Below are positions 32,920-46,658 of a DNA stretch of 64,000 nt, in pieces (the stretch's first letter is position 1; each line of letters opens with the position of its first letter). This DNA comes from Rhizopus arrhizus (Eukaryota; Mucoromycota; Mucoromycetes; Mucorales; Rhizopodaceae), in assembly GCA_024220505.1 (NCBI GenBank), contig JAKZZE010000009.1:1746001-1810000 (forward strand), given 5' to 3'. The notes under the pieces are model-generated. The model had not been told where the DNA came from and did not search any database. It worked only from the letters and a program-made list of their open reading frames with translations. The position numbers were made by a program, and so were the translations under genes.

Positions 32920-35900
32920 CCAGCAGGTCGCTCTACATATTAAATCAATTTCTATCTTAGCTTATAGCTATTGTTTTGCACAAGTATACTCTTTAACAGA
33001 GTTAATTCGCCTTTCTTAATAAAAAAGAAACTTATCAAATCATTCTGTAACTGTTATGACTTTATATATTTATGTTCAGCATTTTATTGTCATTGTTTAT
33101 AAAAGCAAATACACTCAGCTTATCCCTTTTCATAATGTGAACATGTTTTTTGACGTTTTATCAATTAAGACGCCCAATTTTATTTATAATGAACGTGTTG
33201 ATTAAAAATTACATAAAATCCAGTAAAGTTTCTTAATAAATTAATAAATTTCTTTCATTTATCATTTCACTGTTTTAAAGTGTCTTAAAAAGGGGTTCTT
33301 CATAGATAAGTATACATGATTATTTATTTGAGGCAGAAAATTATTTTGTATTAAATATAAAATCATCATAGATGAAACCACTGTTTTTGTCTTTATCCTC
33401 AATTTCATGTTGTTCCTTCAAGCTGTAAGTCTATGTTAAAATTAATTTTCACAATCTTCTTCTACTTGGATTATTGTTCTTAATATCCAAATTAAAACTG
33501 AAGAAAACAATTGATTATCAAGAAATTTAGACGGAATCAAAGTGCATGATGTTAAATGTAGTATGAGTTATTCATGTTTAATCAGTCATAACTTTTAGCT
33601 CCAGTTAAATGGGTTGTATTCCTAAAACAATCATGGAATAGCAATAGGCATTATTTATGTTCAATAGTGTGAGTATGGAAATGTACTTATTTTACGTTAT
33701 CTTACCAAAAGATATTAATGATTAAGAAGCAAGTGCCTATATTAAATTATGAATTAGCTTTAAATAAGATTGTATAGCATTTGATTTATTGAATAGGATA
33801 TACATGAATGACTACATTGTAAAAAGTGTATAAACATCAGGTTTTCTTCGTAACAAGCATAGCAAAGGAAATAAAAAGTACCAAAACGATAAATTGGTTT
33901 GGAATCCTTTTTATTTTTTATTATATCCAGATTAAAATCATTCTTCTTTCAATGAGGATTTACGTAGGATATTTATATTCTTTTGTAGAATGATCTTTGG
34001 GAAAGACTGAGTTAAATCAATTAGCCCTTACTTGATGTTTTATTCTGGATTGGGGACATTGTCATCATATCTTGTTCCATGGAATCTTATCGTGTATAAC
34101 TATATTATAAATCGTTGTTCTAAGCTACTAGTGTTGCATTTATAAATAGGCAGCCTTGGAATCGTTGTTTAAGACGACACTTGTATTTTGTTCCTGAATG
34201 GTTATTGGGTTTGAGTAAACTCGGTTACTAAATAAGTACAGAAAGACTGAAACCTAATAATGGAGACAACAGGAGCCATTAAGGCACCAATCGGATTATT
34301 GATAATTATTTCTCAATCATTCGTTTGGATCGATAGTTAATATGCAAGAAAAAACAATATTCTATTCTGATATATATAATGATATATCCAATAAAATATA
34401 AGGAACAAGGGAGGACAAGACTCGATAAAGAGATTGCTTTATTTAATACGAAAATGATTCTCTATCTATACTTTTCATATACGGATAATATTTCATATCA
34501 TGGAACTTTGTTCAGAAAAGGCGGTTTTAGGTAAAACATATTATAACAACAAAGATAAACAAATACTGTTAGAGCTTGGTGTTTCTTTATTAACTCAATA
34601 CATTTTACTAAAATTCAAAAACTGATTCTATGTATAAAGAGTGAGAGTATTTATAGATATGATACGGATAAAGAATTATTAGACTGTTGTAGAACAGTAA
34701 CTTATTGTAGTTGACATTGATAAATGTAAGTCTTAATACAAGATCATAATTAAATAAAATAAAATATAAGTTTATTTAAATAAGATCATACAATCAATTC
34801 CAATTAAACATGTTCTTTTAGAATATGTTTTGTATTAATGAGAGTTCTTTGATAAGAAGAAGTATCAACTAAGTTAACAAAATACAATACAATATCAGGA
34901 ATATTCTTAATCTTTCACATAATTGAAATAACGCGTAAAATAATGTTATTCAAATCAGTGAGGCATTCCCAGAATAAAAGATAATCTATAACAGACATAC
35001 AAAAGAACAAATGAAAAGTTTTCATAATCATAATTATAGATGACACTTGCTAAAGTACCTGAATATTAGAAGAACGCTTACAATAGAAGATACCAAGCCA
35101 TTCATCCAATAAGAAATATTATCTTTACTCGTTGCACTTGAAGCTTGGTTAATCATTCATCATTTCACAAGTCAATTAAAAGTATATGACATAACAAAAT
35201 ATTTTGCATAAAAAAGTTAAACAATCTGAGATCCCCCGTACAGACCATCCTCCACCTTTTGAAGGTTGAGTTATGAATTGCTAATGCTATCGTTCACTGA
35301 TTTGCCTTTGATCTTCGATAACTCTTCGTTCAGCTTGCTACTTGTTATCCCGAATCTGGACAAACGATTCTTTCTTTTCTAGCTAAAATATAAAAACAAA
35401 TAAATCAAAACCACAAAAAAGTGCCTGATCGTGATAGTTTCCAAGATAAATCATTAATTATAAATTTCGCTTAAAACAATCGTTTACCACTGATAATTCT
35501 ATCTTTTAATTCGTTTTTCCAAGCATAATAACAAATGTTAACATTGCAATAACGTTAATATCTTCCTGTTGATATGTTCCAAAGTATAATGTGGTAATCA
35601 TTTCTAAATCGTATCATGAAATACAAATACCTCTTTTTCTACATGTAAAGTTTACGCTTTAGTTTGGATTTCTGTGCATCTTGTATAATTACTCCAACAA
35701 AACTTATTTGATACTATACGTTATTAGGAATACTGTGCTAGTCTTGTAACACGAAAAATAATGATTATAATTTATAGAAACGTATTAATTCATGAATGCC
35801 AAGTAAATTTTGAAAGCAGTAAGAGGCCAACAGTAAATGCAGTAAAGCGCTTAGTGTTTTCAGGGATGTCAAAAAAGTTTAGATGGACAAAGTACATGAA

Positions 35901-36012
35901 TTCTTTACTTTTTATAATTTATCTATTTTGCAAACGTAAAAAAAAGACAGTACTATTTTTTTATTTTTATTTTTATTATTTTATTATTTTTATTATTTTT
36001 ACACTTTTCTTT
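32920..36012. other. Gene-poor AT-rich region before the Rab gene
   Basis: About 3.1 kb with no frame above 60 codons until 35761 and no RNA gene recognised. 35940-36005 is a T-rich low-complexity stretch (TTTTATTATTTTT type). The stretch 35220-35390 is less AT-rich but has no open frame. Probably old repeat debris. Confidence 0.5.
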
Positions 36013-36960
<948 letters not shown>

Positions 36961-37640
36961 CACTTTACCATTCAAATATAAGCCTACATCTTTTGCTATT
37001 TAGTTTAGTCCCTTTATTTTTGTACTCTAGTATATTTGTTGCAGTACATTGTAACACATTTGAAATATTTAGCAAATTGTGATTTACTTGAGGGGGTGCA
37101 CTGTAAAGGAAGTTTGAAAAGATAACGTATGATATTTAAATAGGCTTTTACAATATAACAAAATAGTTATTGGTGCAGTTTCTGATCCATCTGTTATGCT
37201 TTCATTGCTTTTACATTTTAAGTATAGAATCTGCTGAATATTGTAGTTTGAGATCATTGGTAGCTATGTCAGTAACATTTTCTTTTTTGAAGATGATTGT
37301 GGACAGTTTTTTATTTTATCCAATATTAAGACCTTCAATTATTTCCTTAATAATTCTTTTGTCGGTCATTGGCTTCAAGTCTTTCAATATTATGAAGTGA
37401 ATATATACTAGAAGTTATGATTATTTTATAAACTAATTTTAAAACCATGCTCACAAATGCTATTTGCGAAATAAAAAGAAAGAATGTTTATCACAGATAT
37501 ATACTATTTCAATTTCGTATCTAGCATATGTATATATATATATATATATAAAAAAAAAAAAAAAAAAAAACTTTATTAAGACAGAATGAAATATATGCAC
37601 AAAAATGATACAAACGACCTTTTTACCACTTCCTATTCAC
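36961..37640. other. Intergenic between convergent Rab and PGK genes
   Basis: About 680 bp holding both 3' ends. Contains a TA microsatellite with a poly-A run at its end. The frame 37170-37400 is hydrophobic and lacks features; not called. Confidence 0.5.
37529..37570. repeat. (TA)n microsatellite followed by poly-A
   Basis: About ten TA units followed by about 22 A, close to the 3' end of the PGK gene. Simple sequence repeat. Confidence 0.85.
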
Positions 37641-38996
37641 TTAGTTCTTGCTGGAAAGAGCAGTAACACCAGGAAGCTCTTTACCCTCAAGAAGTTCAAG
37701 AGAGGCACCGCCACCAGTAGAAATATGAGAGACTTGACCTTCAGCACCCCATTTGAGAGCAGCAGTAGCAGTGTCACCTCCACCAATAATAGTAGTAGCA
37801 CCTTCCTTGGTAGCATCGATAACAGCACCAAGGACAGCCTTGGTACCGCTAGAGAATGCATCGAATTCAAATACACCAGAAGGGCCGTTCCAGACAATTG
37901 TCTTTGACTTTAAAATTTCCTCACGGAATAATTTGTTTGATTTCTCACCGCAGTCAAGGCCTTGCCATCCATCAGGGATACCATCAGCATCAGTGGCATA
38001 GCCTGTAGTAGCATCAGAAGCAAACTTATCAGCAGTGATAAAGTCAACAGGAAAAACAATCTTGACATTCTTTTCAGCAGCTTTTTTTACAAGGTTTTGT
38101 ACTAATTTAGAACCAGGTTCATCAAAAAGAGACTTGCCAATCTATTATTGTTATTGTAAGTATACATATCTGTTTTCTTCTAAGAGAACATTACTTTAAC
38201 ATTATCAAGTGTCTTTTTGAAAGTGAAAGCCATACCACCACAGATAATCAACGCATTTACCTTATCAAGCATATTTTCAATCAATTGAATTTTATCAGAA
38301 ACTTTGGCGCCACCAAGGATAGCAAGAAAAGGGCGGGAAGGATTTTCGAGTGCCTTTGCAAAGTATTCAAGTTCCTTTTGCATAAGGAAACCGGCTGCAC
38401 GTTGAGAAAGATTAACACCAACCATGGAAGAGTGAGCACGGTGAGCAGTACCAAAGGCATCATTAATGTATATATCAGCAAGAGTAGTCAAAGAGGCACG
38501 GAACTTTTTGATTGCTTCAGCATCAGCCTTAACCTTTTGACCATCAACCTTAGCAGAACCTTCTTCTTCGATATGGAAACGAAGATTTTCTAAAAGGATG
38601 ACCTTACCGTCCTTGGCGGATTGGCATGTCTTTTCGACATCAGGGCCCACACAGTCGTTGAGGAATTCGACAGGTTTTCCCAAAAGCTTTTCAACTTCAG
38701 CAGCAACTGGTTTGAGAGAATATTTGGCAACAGCTTCACCGTTAGGGCGACCCAAGTGAGACATCAAGATGACAGCAGAGGCACCATTATCAAGAGCATA
38801 TTTTACAGTAGGAAGAGCTTGAACGATACGATTGTTGTTGGTAATGGCACCGTCTTTCATGGGAACATTAAAATCAACACTAGAAAGATGTATGAATAAA
38901 TGAAATATGCTTTGTATACGATTCTATTTACCGAATAAGAACACGTTTGTCCTTGAGGTTAAGGTCGCGAATAGAGAGCTTGTTAGATAAAGACAT
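37641..38996 (-). CDS. PGK1: Phosphoglycerate kinase
   Basis: Cytosolic glycolytic enzyme transferring phosphate from 1,3-bisphosphoglycerate to ADP. Three exons: 38932-38996, 38195-38879, 37641-38141 (416 residues, exactly the usual length). Visible: [70 protein letters not shown] and GGGDTATA. Splices are GT-AG and fall after VLIR and after DNVK. High GC relative to its surroundings, as for other strongly expressed genes in the window. The shorter reverse frames inside are shadows. Confidence 0.98.
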
Positions 38997-39618
38997 TCTG
39001 TTGAAAAATTGGTATTTGAAATTAAAGAGAAGAGAAGAAAAGTATTTGCTTGACATAAATATTAGAAAAAAATAATCATACATGACTTCACTTTCCCAAA
39101 TAATATTATTGGGTAATTGTTCGATAGAAATCGGGATTTCATTAAACTAAAGGAGCCTTTCTGTTATGAAAGCATATGCTTATTGTATAACATTTAGCTT
39201 GTTTCCTTGTATTTTCAACTCTTTTTCTTCTTCTTCTAAAAAATAAAGCTTCCTAAACGAATAACATAAAAGTAAGCCTAGCTTGATATTTCTGATAACA
39301 TCTTGGAATCACCTTTTTTTTTTGTTTGATAGATGTGATACGGTCTTGAATTTTGATATCGCGACATCAGAGAAAAAACCATGCCACTTGGAAAGCTTAA
39401 GCAAGCTGAATTATAAAATTCACAGGTTGGTATAAAACTAATGTGTTTGGTCAGTGTCTGCGTACAAAGAATAATCAATGAGTATCAGTAAGTTATCTAA
39501 GCTGTAATAAGGCAATATAAATAGATTGTTGTGCTCACATAATACAAATATAATGTATGTACGTCAATAATGAAAGAAAATATTGTTATTCTTTATTTAA
39601 AGCATATCTTTTCCTGTT
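38997..39618. other. Intergenic, PGK promoter to b2-like gene 3' end
   Basis: AT-rich spacer of about 620 bp. PGK regulatory region; no clear consensus TATA. Frame 39278-39478 not supported. Confidence 0.5.
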
Positions 39619-41355
39619 TTATAGCTTAGAAAAATGAGATCTGGGTTGCATTGGATCATAAGCTGATTCTGCCAAATAATCCTTGGGAATAGAAGCAAAG
39701 TGATCCTTGAGATTACGAGTATCTACCATCTCTGGCTTAATCTGCTCAATCGATGTTACGCCCATTAAGCGCATGATCATTTCAAACTCATTCTATTTTT
39801 CAATTAGCTTCTTTACAAAATTGTGAAAAAAATTTACCTGCAATAATTCCAAGAGCCTTTCTACACCAGCATCACCATAAGAAGACATAGCATACTAGTC
39901 GCATAGTAAATATCAATTGCTTTAGAAAGTACGCAAGCTTACCAAAGAAGGACGTCCAATGCCTACACCTTTAGCGCCTAAAGCAATTGCTTTAAAAATA
40001 TCGCTACCTCGTCGAATACCCCCATCAATATAAACCTCAAATCCTTCATTAATTCTTTCTCGTTTAAGAGCAGCTGTGACTTCAGGTAAAATTTCAATAG
40101 CAGAAGGTGCGAAATCCAATTGTCTACCACCATGGTTAGAGATGACAATACCTTGACAACCATGCTTTGCAGCTAAAATAGCATCCTCAGAAGCTTGAAC
40201 TCCCTTGATAAAAATAGGCATGTTTGTTATACTTTTGATCCATGCGATATCATCCCAGCAAAAAGTAGCGTCAATAAACTGGCTAAGGGCTTGTGAGGCG
40301 CCTTGGTCTCTGCGTACTTCAGTAGTACTGCTGTTAATTTCCTCTGGTGCGTCTAAAATATACTTTTGACGCATATCTTTCTCACGGCGAGCTATGCAAA
40401 ACTACGTTTAGTACTTTTGTTCCGCTCCATTGTTTTTTTGTAAACTTGCCTAATTGAGGAACATCCACTGTAATAAAAAGGCCCTTCATTCCTCTTGCCT
40501 CAGCATGACGTACAAGATTTTCTGTTACTTTACGATTAGAATTGATATATATTTGTAGCCATTGGGTATGGTTAGGAGCACTAGCATTAACAATTTCATC
40601 AAAAGAGCAAGAAGTATAATTGGAAATCATTTGAATCAAATTTCTTTTTGCAGAAGCTCTCGCAAGTACTACTTCACCTTCTGGATGGCCCATCTTTCCT
40701 AATGCTGTGGCAGAAATATACAAAGGAAAGGCTGTACGAGTGCCGAGAAAAGTAGTGGAGGGATCCACATGCTTTACATTTACCATCACACGAGGTTTGA
40801 ACCAGATACGATGAAAAGCACTGTGGTTCTCTCTTAATGTGATTTCATTTTCAGAACCTGAAGAAAAGTAAGACCAGGCTTCAGGTTTCAATACAGATTT
40901 GGCAACAGCTGCATAAGCACGTATGAGATAACAGAGTTCAATGTTATAAAGCATATACATACCTTCGAAATCGAAGGAGTTGTACATCTCATCCAAATTT
41001 GGCATATTTTCCCTAGCTATTCTTATGCGCTTATCCTCTTCAGTTTCAACTTTGAGGACTTGAGTAAGTGCACTTGGATCCACAACACCTTTAAACACGT
41101 CAGGAGGCAAGAGACGCTGAATGATATCAGGTGGATGGATAGGATCAAAAGAATTTGTAGCGTCTTTTCCAGCATATTTTAATATAATTTTTTGGCCACC
41201 AGGATGTTCGGGAAGGAAGTTTGTTAAATCATAAACTTTCCCATGGATAATAACCCAGATATCATCTTTACAATTATTAGAAAATACAATACATTTTTTT
41301 AAAACTTACTTTTTTTGTTGTGCTTTTCAATTTCTTTCAAGGATAAAAAACCCAT
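39619..41355 (-). CDS. CYB2: Flavocytochrome b2-like FMN-dependent 2-hydroxyacid dehydrogenase with C-terminal SKL
   Basis: Cytochrome b5 domain fused to an FMN alpha-hydroxyacid (L-lactate) dehydrogenase, 495 residues. Exons: 41310-41355, 40963-41265, 40450-40908, 39943-40391, 39838-39894, 39619-39792. Heme ligands are His36 in EHPGG and His59 in FDPIHPPD, the spacing seen in b2. The FMN domain shows AWSYFSSGSENE, YISATALGKMGHPEGE, WLQIYINSNR, FITVDVPQL, FIKGVQ, VISNHGGRQLD (catalytic His/Arg) and VYIDGGIRRG. The third intron uses GC-AG (GCAAGT donor). Oddities: no mitochondrial presequence (MGFLSLKEIEKH starts directly with b5), and the chain ends HFSKL, a consensus PTS1. So a peroxisomal enzyme is suggested, whereas classic CYB2 sits in the mitochondrial intermembrane space. 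Confidence 0.93.
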
Positions 41356-41759
41356 ACTTTAACTAATGTAGCTCAAGAAAGAAGAAGAAAAGAAGAATAA
41401 GGCGGGTAAGTTATCTTTAAACTTTGCATAACATTGGAAAATAGTTCGAAGTAACCACCATCTCCGACACGATTTTCTGTCCGAATAAAAACATTCAGGC
41501 ACACATGATTAGCAAAAAAAAAAAAGAGATAGAATTCATATGTTTTAATACATGTTTTTTATGTGGAAAAGAAAATGGGAAAGGGGAAATAAAGGGGAAG
41601 AGACGTAAAAGAGGAGAAGAAAAGAGAAAGAAGGGTATGTTAAAAAAGAAAGAAACAAATTTCCTTTTTTCTTGAAAGGGAAAGGGAAGGTAAGGAAGGA
41701 AAGTATAAAAATTATAAAATAGTAATAATAATAAGTGCTGTGTGTATATAATATAAAGT
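41356..41759. other. Intergenic upstream of b2-like gene
   Basis: About 400 bp, with a purine-rich (A/G) stretch 41510-41700 on the plus strand. That stretch gives a false minus-strand Phe/Pro-rich frame. Contains the b2 promoter and the phosphatase 3' end. Confidence 0.5.
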
Positions 41760-43072
41760 TTAAGTTGTATTGAGATAAATAGAATTATCCAATACTGATT
41801 GTACATCATCAACTACAGTTAAGTCTTCCAAAAATGCGACTAAATCTGTTAACTCTGTATCATGAGGATCATTAAACCATGTAGAAACAGGTACTGCATT
41901 TGACATATGGAATACATAACTCGCTGGTGAATTATCAAGTATAAGTGTTGATGAAAGATCACGTCCAAGTTGAGAGAGGTCCTATTTGGAGATTAGTATA
42001 TTGTATAATATTCACTCTGTATATAAAGTACCTTAATGTAAGTTCCTTTGTGATTAAAGCATGATTCTCTAAATAATCTATGTTTTACTACTTTATGAAC
42101 ATCTAACATGTCTAATACAGGATCCGCATACTACATAATATGTATGAGCTACCAAACATAACACACAATTAACATCTAATACCTTGGCTAGACTGGCAGT
42201 AAACACTACAATCTCATATTTTTCACCCATTTTACGCATGAATTCATCCACACCTGGTCTCTTTAATACATAAACGTTGTGGAATTGGTTATCAATTTCA
42301 ACTGGTACAATAAAATCAGGATTTGGGATAATCTATAAAGGAGAATTGTTATATATGCTTTGTTCATATATTCAATACCTTACTTTAAATGAGCTATGAA
42401 CTAGTGTTTCATCAAGATCAAGTACAAGGCATTTTCTTTCTTTGTCTTCATTAGATAATGGAGGTAATAGCCATACAACAGGGCCCTATTTATGATAGAA
42501 TAAGCATATACATGTGTATAAAAAGTATAGAAAAGTACCTCAGATTGAGGACCAGGTGATGAAGTTGGAGTTTTAGGTTGTGAAATATCCTCATGTTCAA
42601 TATTCTTAATAGGATCAATACTTGTTGAATTATCTAATTCTGTGACTGGATCGGTGACAGGGGCAGTAGTAGTTGTAGTGATAGAAGGAGAAGGGATGGC
42701 TGGTGTAATTTTTGTATCAAGATTGAGCTGCTTTTCTCTTTTATTCTTTTTGCCAAGTGAGGATTTGTCGCTATTATCCAGAAGAGAACCTGCACCAGCT
42801 GTACAACATAACAATAAAGATAAAAATCCTCCTTTTTGGAATGCTTTTAAAGAAGAAGGTCTACTCCTATTACTACTTTGTATAGGTGATTTGACATATT
42901 CTGGATCTACTTGCTTTTTTCCTTTTTCTTTTTTATATATAATAAGGGTTATTTATTTTGTCCTACATACTACACGCATACCTTTTTTCGTCTTTTGTTG
43001 TGGTACTACTTGTACATTATTGTTGACATTTTTAGTGGATTCTTCTGCTTGAATTGTCTCTGTTTGAGACAT
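41760..43072 (-). CDS. FCP1/NIF-family (SCP/Psr1-like) serine phosphatase
   Basis: HAD-type protein phosphatase of the small CTD phosphatase/Psr1 group, 350 residues. Exons: 42982-43072, 42539-42927, 42384-42485, 42183-42332, 42032-42130, 41760-41981. The disordered N-terminal half (about 1-160) is Ser/Thr/Pro-rich and contains a hydrophobic LLLCC patch that could be palmitoylated, as in yeast Psr1/Psr2. The catalytic domain begins [15 protein letters not shown] (the DxDxT nucleophile). It continues [38 protein letters not shown] and the closing LILDNSP metal Asp. This fits stress or membrane signalling phosphatases; the specific substrate is unknown. Splicing is GT-AG; the frame inside 42642-43052 (+) is a shadow. 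Confidence 0.92.
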
Positions 43073-44016
43073 CTTAATGTGTTATGAAAAAATATGCTAA
43101 TTATAAAAGATTGTATAATTGAAAGTGTCTCCTTTTTTCCTTTGTTTCAATTCTATTTTTCTATTGTTCTCTCTTTTTATTCAAATATCTGTTTATAAAC
43201 TGAGCAAATATTCGAGTATACTTTCCTTTTAGTAAAAAAAAAAAAAAAAAAAAAAGGAAAAAAGAGAGGGGAAAAAGGTTGTAAATGAAAAAAATAAAAA
43301 ATAAAAAAGGATATCACGTGGTATTTGCCCTCTAAAGCAAGCACACACACATATACGCAAAAAGCACTGTTTCCATACCGCGATGTGACAGCGATTTTCA
43401 AAATGCAATGTTGTAACGTGAGTGAATCAAGGTAAAAACAAGCATTTTACACGAAATCATCTTAGGTATTCCATATTTTAGAAGATGGATTATTTGTTTT
43501 ACAAGCATAATGGCTTTTTAAAGTCACTCTTGTCAATCTTGGGTGTTTTTTGTATTTCATTTGATAGATATTCTTCAAAAAAAAAAATTAATTGTGCTTT
43601 GTATTTTTTTTTAAAAACATTGCGAAGATGTTTTTGCGACGGTAAAGACTGCATATTATTCATTATGATACAATGGATAGTAGAATACCAGTGATCTACA
43701 AAAAGAAACCAATTTTTGTTCTTTTAAGAACTTGTATTTCGCAAAGGTCTCAATCTTGATTTGCAAGTATAAACGTGTTTATGGTAACAATTTCTGCATC
43801 TGGAAAATTTGATCTCAATACACACAAGTAGTTTTTTCCTTATTAGGTAGGACTTTACGCGACCAGGCAACCGTGCAAACACTAAACTCAGGCCTAGTGC
43901 ATTTCTAATGTAAGATATGGCGATCTAGTATTAATCATCGCTTTATGTTTTATATTTATTGTCTTTACTCAATGATAAATAGAGATTATAAATTATAGTT
44001 AAAAACTCCCGGAAAT
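43073..44016. other. Gene-poor spacer upstream of the phosphatase gene
   Basis: About 940 bp, AT-rich, with a poly-A run at 43231-43254 and CA/GT-rich bits near 43340. Short frames (43177-43401, 43485-43694) are low complexity. Nothing called. Confidence 0.5.
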
Positions 44017-45303
44017 CTAAAATTTATTAACACGTTCCTGAATCTTGATAAGGTCTGTAAAAATACCGTAAGCTGTCACAGCTGCACCTCCACCATCTCC
44101 CTAGAAACATTCAACAATAATTGATTAATGAATACTATGAAAAAAACATGAGATTTACTTGAATAGTAAAGCCATTAGGAAAGCGCTTTGTTATGAATCG
44201 AATGATATTATCACCACCCTTTAGAGAAGCAAAAGGATGAGAAGCAGGACATCTATTTTAAATTACATTAATCTTTCCTGTATTCATATTTCTAAAGAAA
44301 TACTTTACTTTATTAATTGAACACCACTTTCACCGCCCTTAAAATCAACAATGCCAATATAGCGAAGTACTTGATTGTTGTCTAAAACCTCCTGCCTTAA
44401 ATTTGAGAAATAATCATCATATTCAGGTAGCTTTCTCATAAATTCTTCAGAGTTTGGGAGAGATTGTAAGCCTTGGGGCATAATGTTATCTACTGAAAGA
44501 GTTGACAATTCTAAATCAACATTAGCCAGCCTACCACAAATGATAACCTTTTATTATTATTATTGTTAGTAGCATGTTTATTAAATATTTATATTTTATA
44601 CAAAACTTGCCTTGCGAGCAGCATCCATACCATTTAAATCATCTCTTGGATCTGGCTCAGTGTATCCCAATTTTTTAGCACAATAGACAACCTCTGAAAA
44701 TGTTTGTGTAGTGTTATTTGTTAAGCTGCAAAATGTATTAAAAACATAACTCAGACATCCAGAAAAAATGCCTTCAATACGAATTATATCATCACCAGTC
44801 TGAATAAGATCTGCTAATGTTGATAAAATAGGTAAACCAGCACCCACAGTTGTTTCGTGGTATACGAGAGGAACATTCGTATTCTTAATTTCCTTATTGG
44901 TATTGACAGCAAGTTCTCGAATTTCTTTAAAGAGATCGATTGAACCAGCAAACCCTTTCTTGTTTGGTGTCACCACACTTAAGCCAGATCGAAGCCAAGA
45001 AGGATAAAGTTGTGCAATATTCTCTGAGGCAGTGCAGTCAATGATAACAGAATGCTGCTTAGAGTTGACAAGATAATTTTCAAATTCATCAATATTTACA
45101 GGAACACCTTGCTGAATAACATAGGACCGTATATCTTTCGATAAATCGACAACTAAAGGCTTATATTCTGAATCCGACAATAGCATTTTCTCTGAAGAAG
45201 ATAAAGCAACCACCCTAAGGATGTTTTTATAGGAAGATTTCAATATTTGTGAAAATAATTCTGATCCAACAAGACCAACACCTATGATACCAATGTTTAT
45301 CAT
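44017..45303 (-). CDS. HOM6: Homoserine dehydrogenase
   Basis: NAD(P)H-dependent reduction of aspartate semialdehyde to homoserine on the threonine/methionine pathway; cytosolic. Four exons: 44611-45303, 44309-44547, 44159-44252, 44017-44100 (369 residues). Rossmann motif IGVGLVGSELF at the N-terminus, CTASENIAQ, the catalytic-lysine loop TPNKKGFAG, YHETTVGAGLP and the signature GYTEPDPRDDLNGMDAARK. The C-terminus is GGDNIIRF...GDGGGAAVTA. No ACT or kinase fusion. The first intron needs a GC-AG splice (AAG then GCAAGT) to give the conserved ARK-VIICGR joint. A GT donor 9 nt later would insert Ala-Ser-Phe there. Confidence 0.96.
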
Positions 45304-45811
45304 TTTTTCTATAAAAGAAAAGAAAAAGAAATCTTCCAACTATTATACAATATTTCCTTAACCTTTAATCAATTTAACCAATAAAAAACGTACAATTTGA
45401 TCCAAGTCACATATTGCACTTGTTCTCACAACTTGACAAATTTATTTAAAAGTCCAATCTGTCATTAATCTGAAATATTCATACCTGAGCACAGATAAAA
45501 ATAAAGTAAAATTATCTTGCCAACATAGCCAATCATTATGCTCAAAATCACCTTTTTCTCTTCCTTAAAATTGATCGTTTTTTCTAGTTAATTGATATTA
45601 CAAAAACCACGTTATTCCTTTAATTGAGCTTACCACACAAGTGAGGACAATCCAAATAATTGGCGACAAAAGATTGATCCAATGTTACTTTAACGGAATT
45701 TAAAATATTATGCCAGGGATTGTATTTCATTGGCTCTGTTACTTTAAAAATAAAAAATTGAAATTTCCAATTATTTCTATAGATTTCTTCTAAAAAACAC
45801 ACAATACAAAA
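45304..45811. other. Divergent promoter region between HOM6 and KIN17
   Basis: About 510 bp bidirectional spacer. The frame 45620-45802 on the minus strand is not supported. AT-rich, no RNA gene seen. Confidence 0.5.
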
Positions 45812-46658
45812 ATGCCTAAAGCAGAATTTGGTACTCCAAAATATCTTAGCAATCGTATGAAGGTAATACTTAAAAAAGAGCTAACATTAATTGAAAATGA
45901 ACTATAAATTTACAATAAATTTGCATAGTCAAAAGGATTGCAAAAGTTAAAATTTTATTGTCAAGCATGTGAAAAACAGTGCCGAGATGAGAATGGTTTC
46001 AAGTGTCATATGATGTCTGAATCACATCAACGTCAAATGCTGTTAGTTGCACAGAATCCTGGAAAATTTATTAGTAGTTATACTGAAGAATTCAAGAGAA
46101 ACTTTATTCGTTTACTATCTCGAAGCCATGGCACAAAGAGAGTGCTTGCGAACAGAGTATATATGGATTATATTGCCCAAAGAGATCATGTTCATATGAA
46201 TGCGACTAAATGGAACACACTGTCTGAGTTTTGTAAAGAAATGGGTAGAGCTGGTATCTTTAGAGTAGATGAAACAGAACGAGGCTTACATATTGCTTGG
46301 GTTGATAATAGTCCAAAAACATTGGCTAAACAGGTAAGAAAAAGAAGATAAAACCCAATTTAAAAGATGAATTCATATAATTTGCTAGGCTGCTATCCAA
46401 AAAATGGAAAGAGCTGCCAAAGATGATGAAGAAAGAGAAAAAGAATTATTGGAAGAACAAGTTCAGAAAGCATCCAAGATTGCAGAAGAAAAAGGCTTGG
46501 AGCTTGAACGAAAGGCAACAGAACTGAAAAGAGAAGGAGAACAGCCAATAAAATTAAATTTGTTTATGAAACCAACTACTCGAACAGAATCACCTTTGTC
46601 AAATCATAATGGAACAAAGATGATGTTGGGCGGATTCAAGAGAAGGAAGGTGATGTAA
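45812..46658 (+). CDS. KIN17: KIN17/Rts2-family DNA/RNA-binding zinc-finger protein
   Basis: Nuclear protein linked to DNA replication/repair and splicing. Three exons: 45812-45862, 45929-46333, 46389-46658 (241 residues). MPKAEFGTPKYLSNRMKSKGLQ is the invariant N-terminus. A C2H2-type finger follows: CQACEKQC... with His in CHMMSESH. The winged-helix domain then begins FIRLLSRSHGTKRVLANRVY and continues WNTLSEFCKEMGRAG and DNSPKTLAKQ. The C-terminal third is a Lys/Glu-rich coiled coil ending LGGFKRRKVM, likely a nuclear signal. Like yeast Rts2, it lacks the C-terminal KOW/SH3-like domains of animal KIN17, so the short length looks normal for fungi rather than truncated. Confidence 0.95.

Noticed and set aside
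41495..41812. Phe/Pro-rich minus frame
   Set aside because: Purely a consequence of a GA-rich stretch; overlaps the 3' end of the phosphatase.
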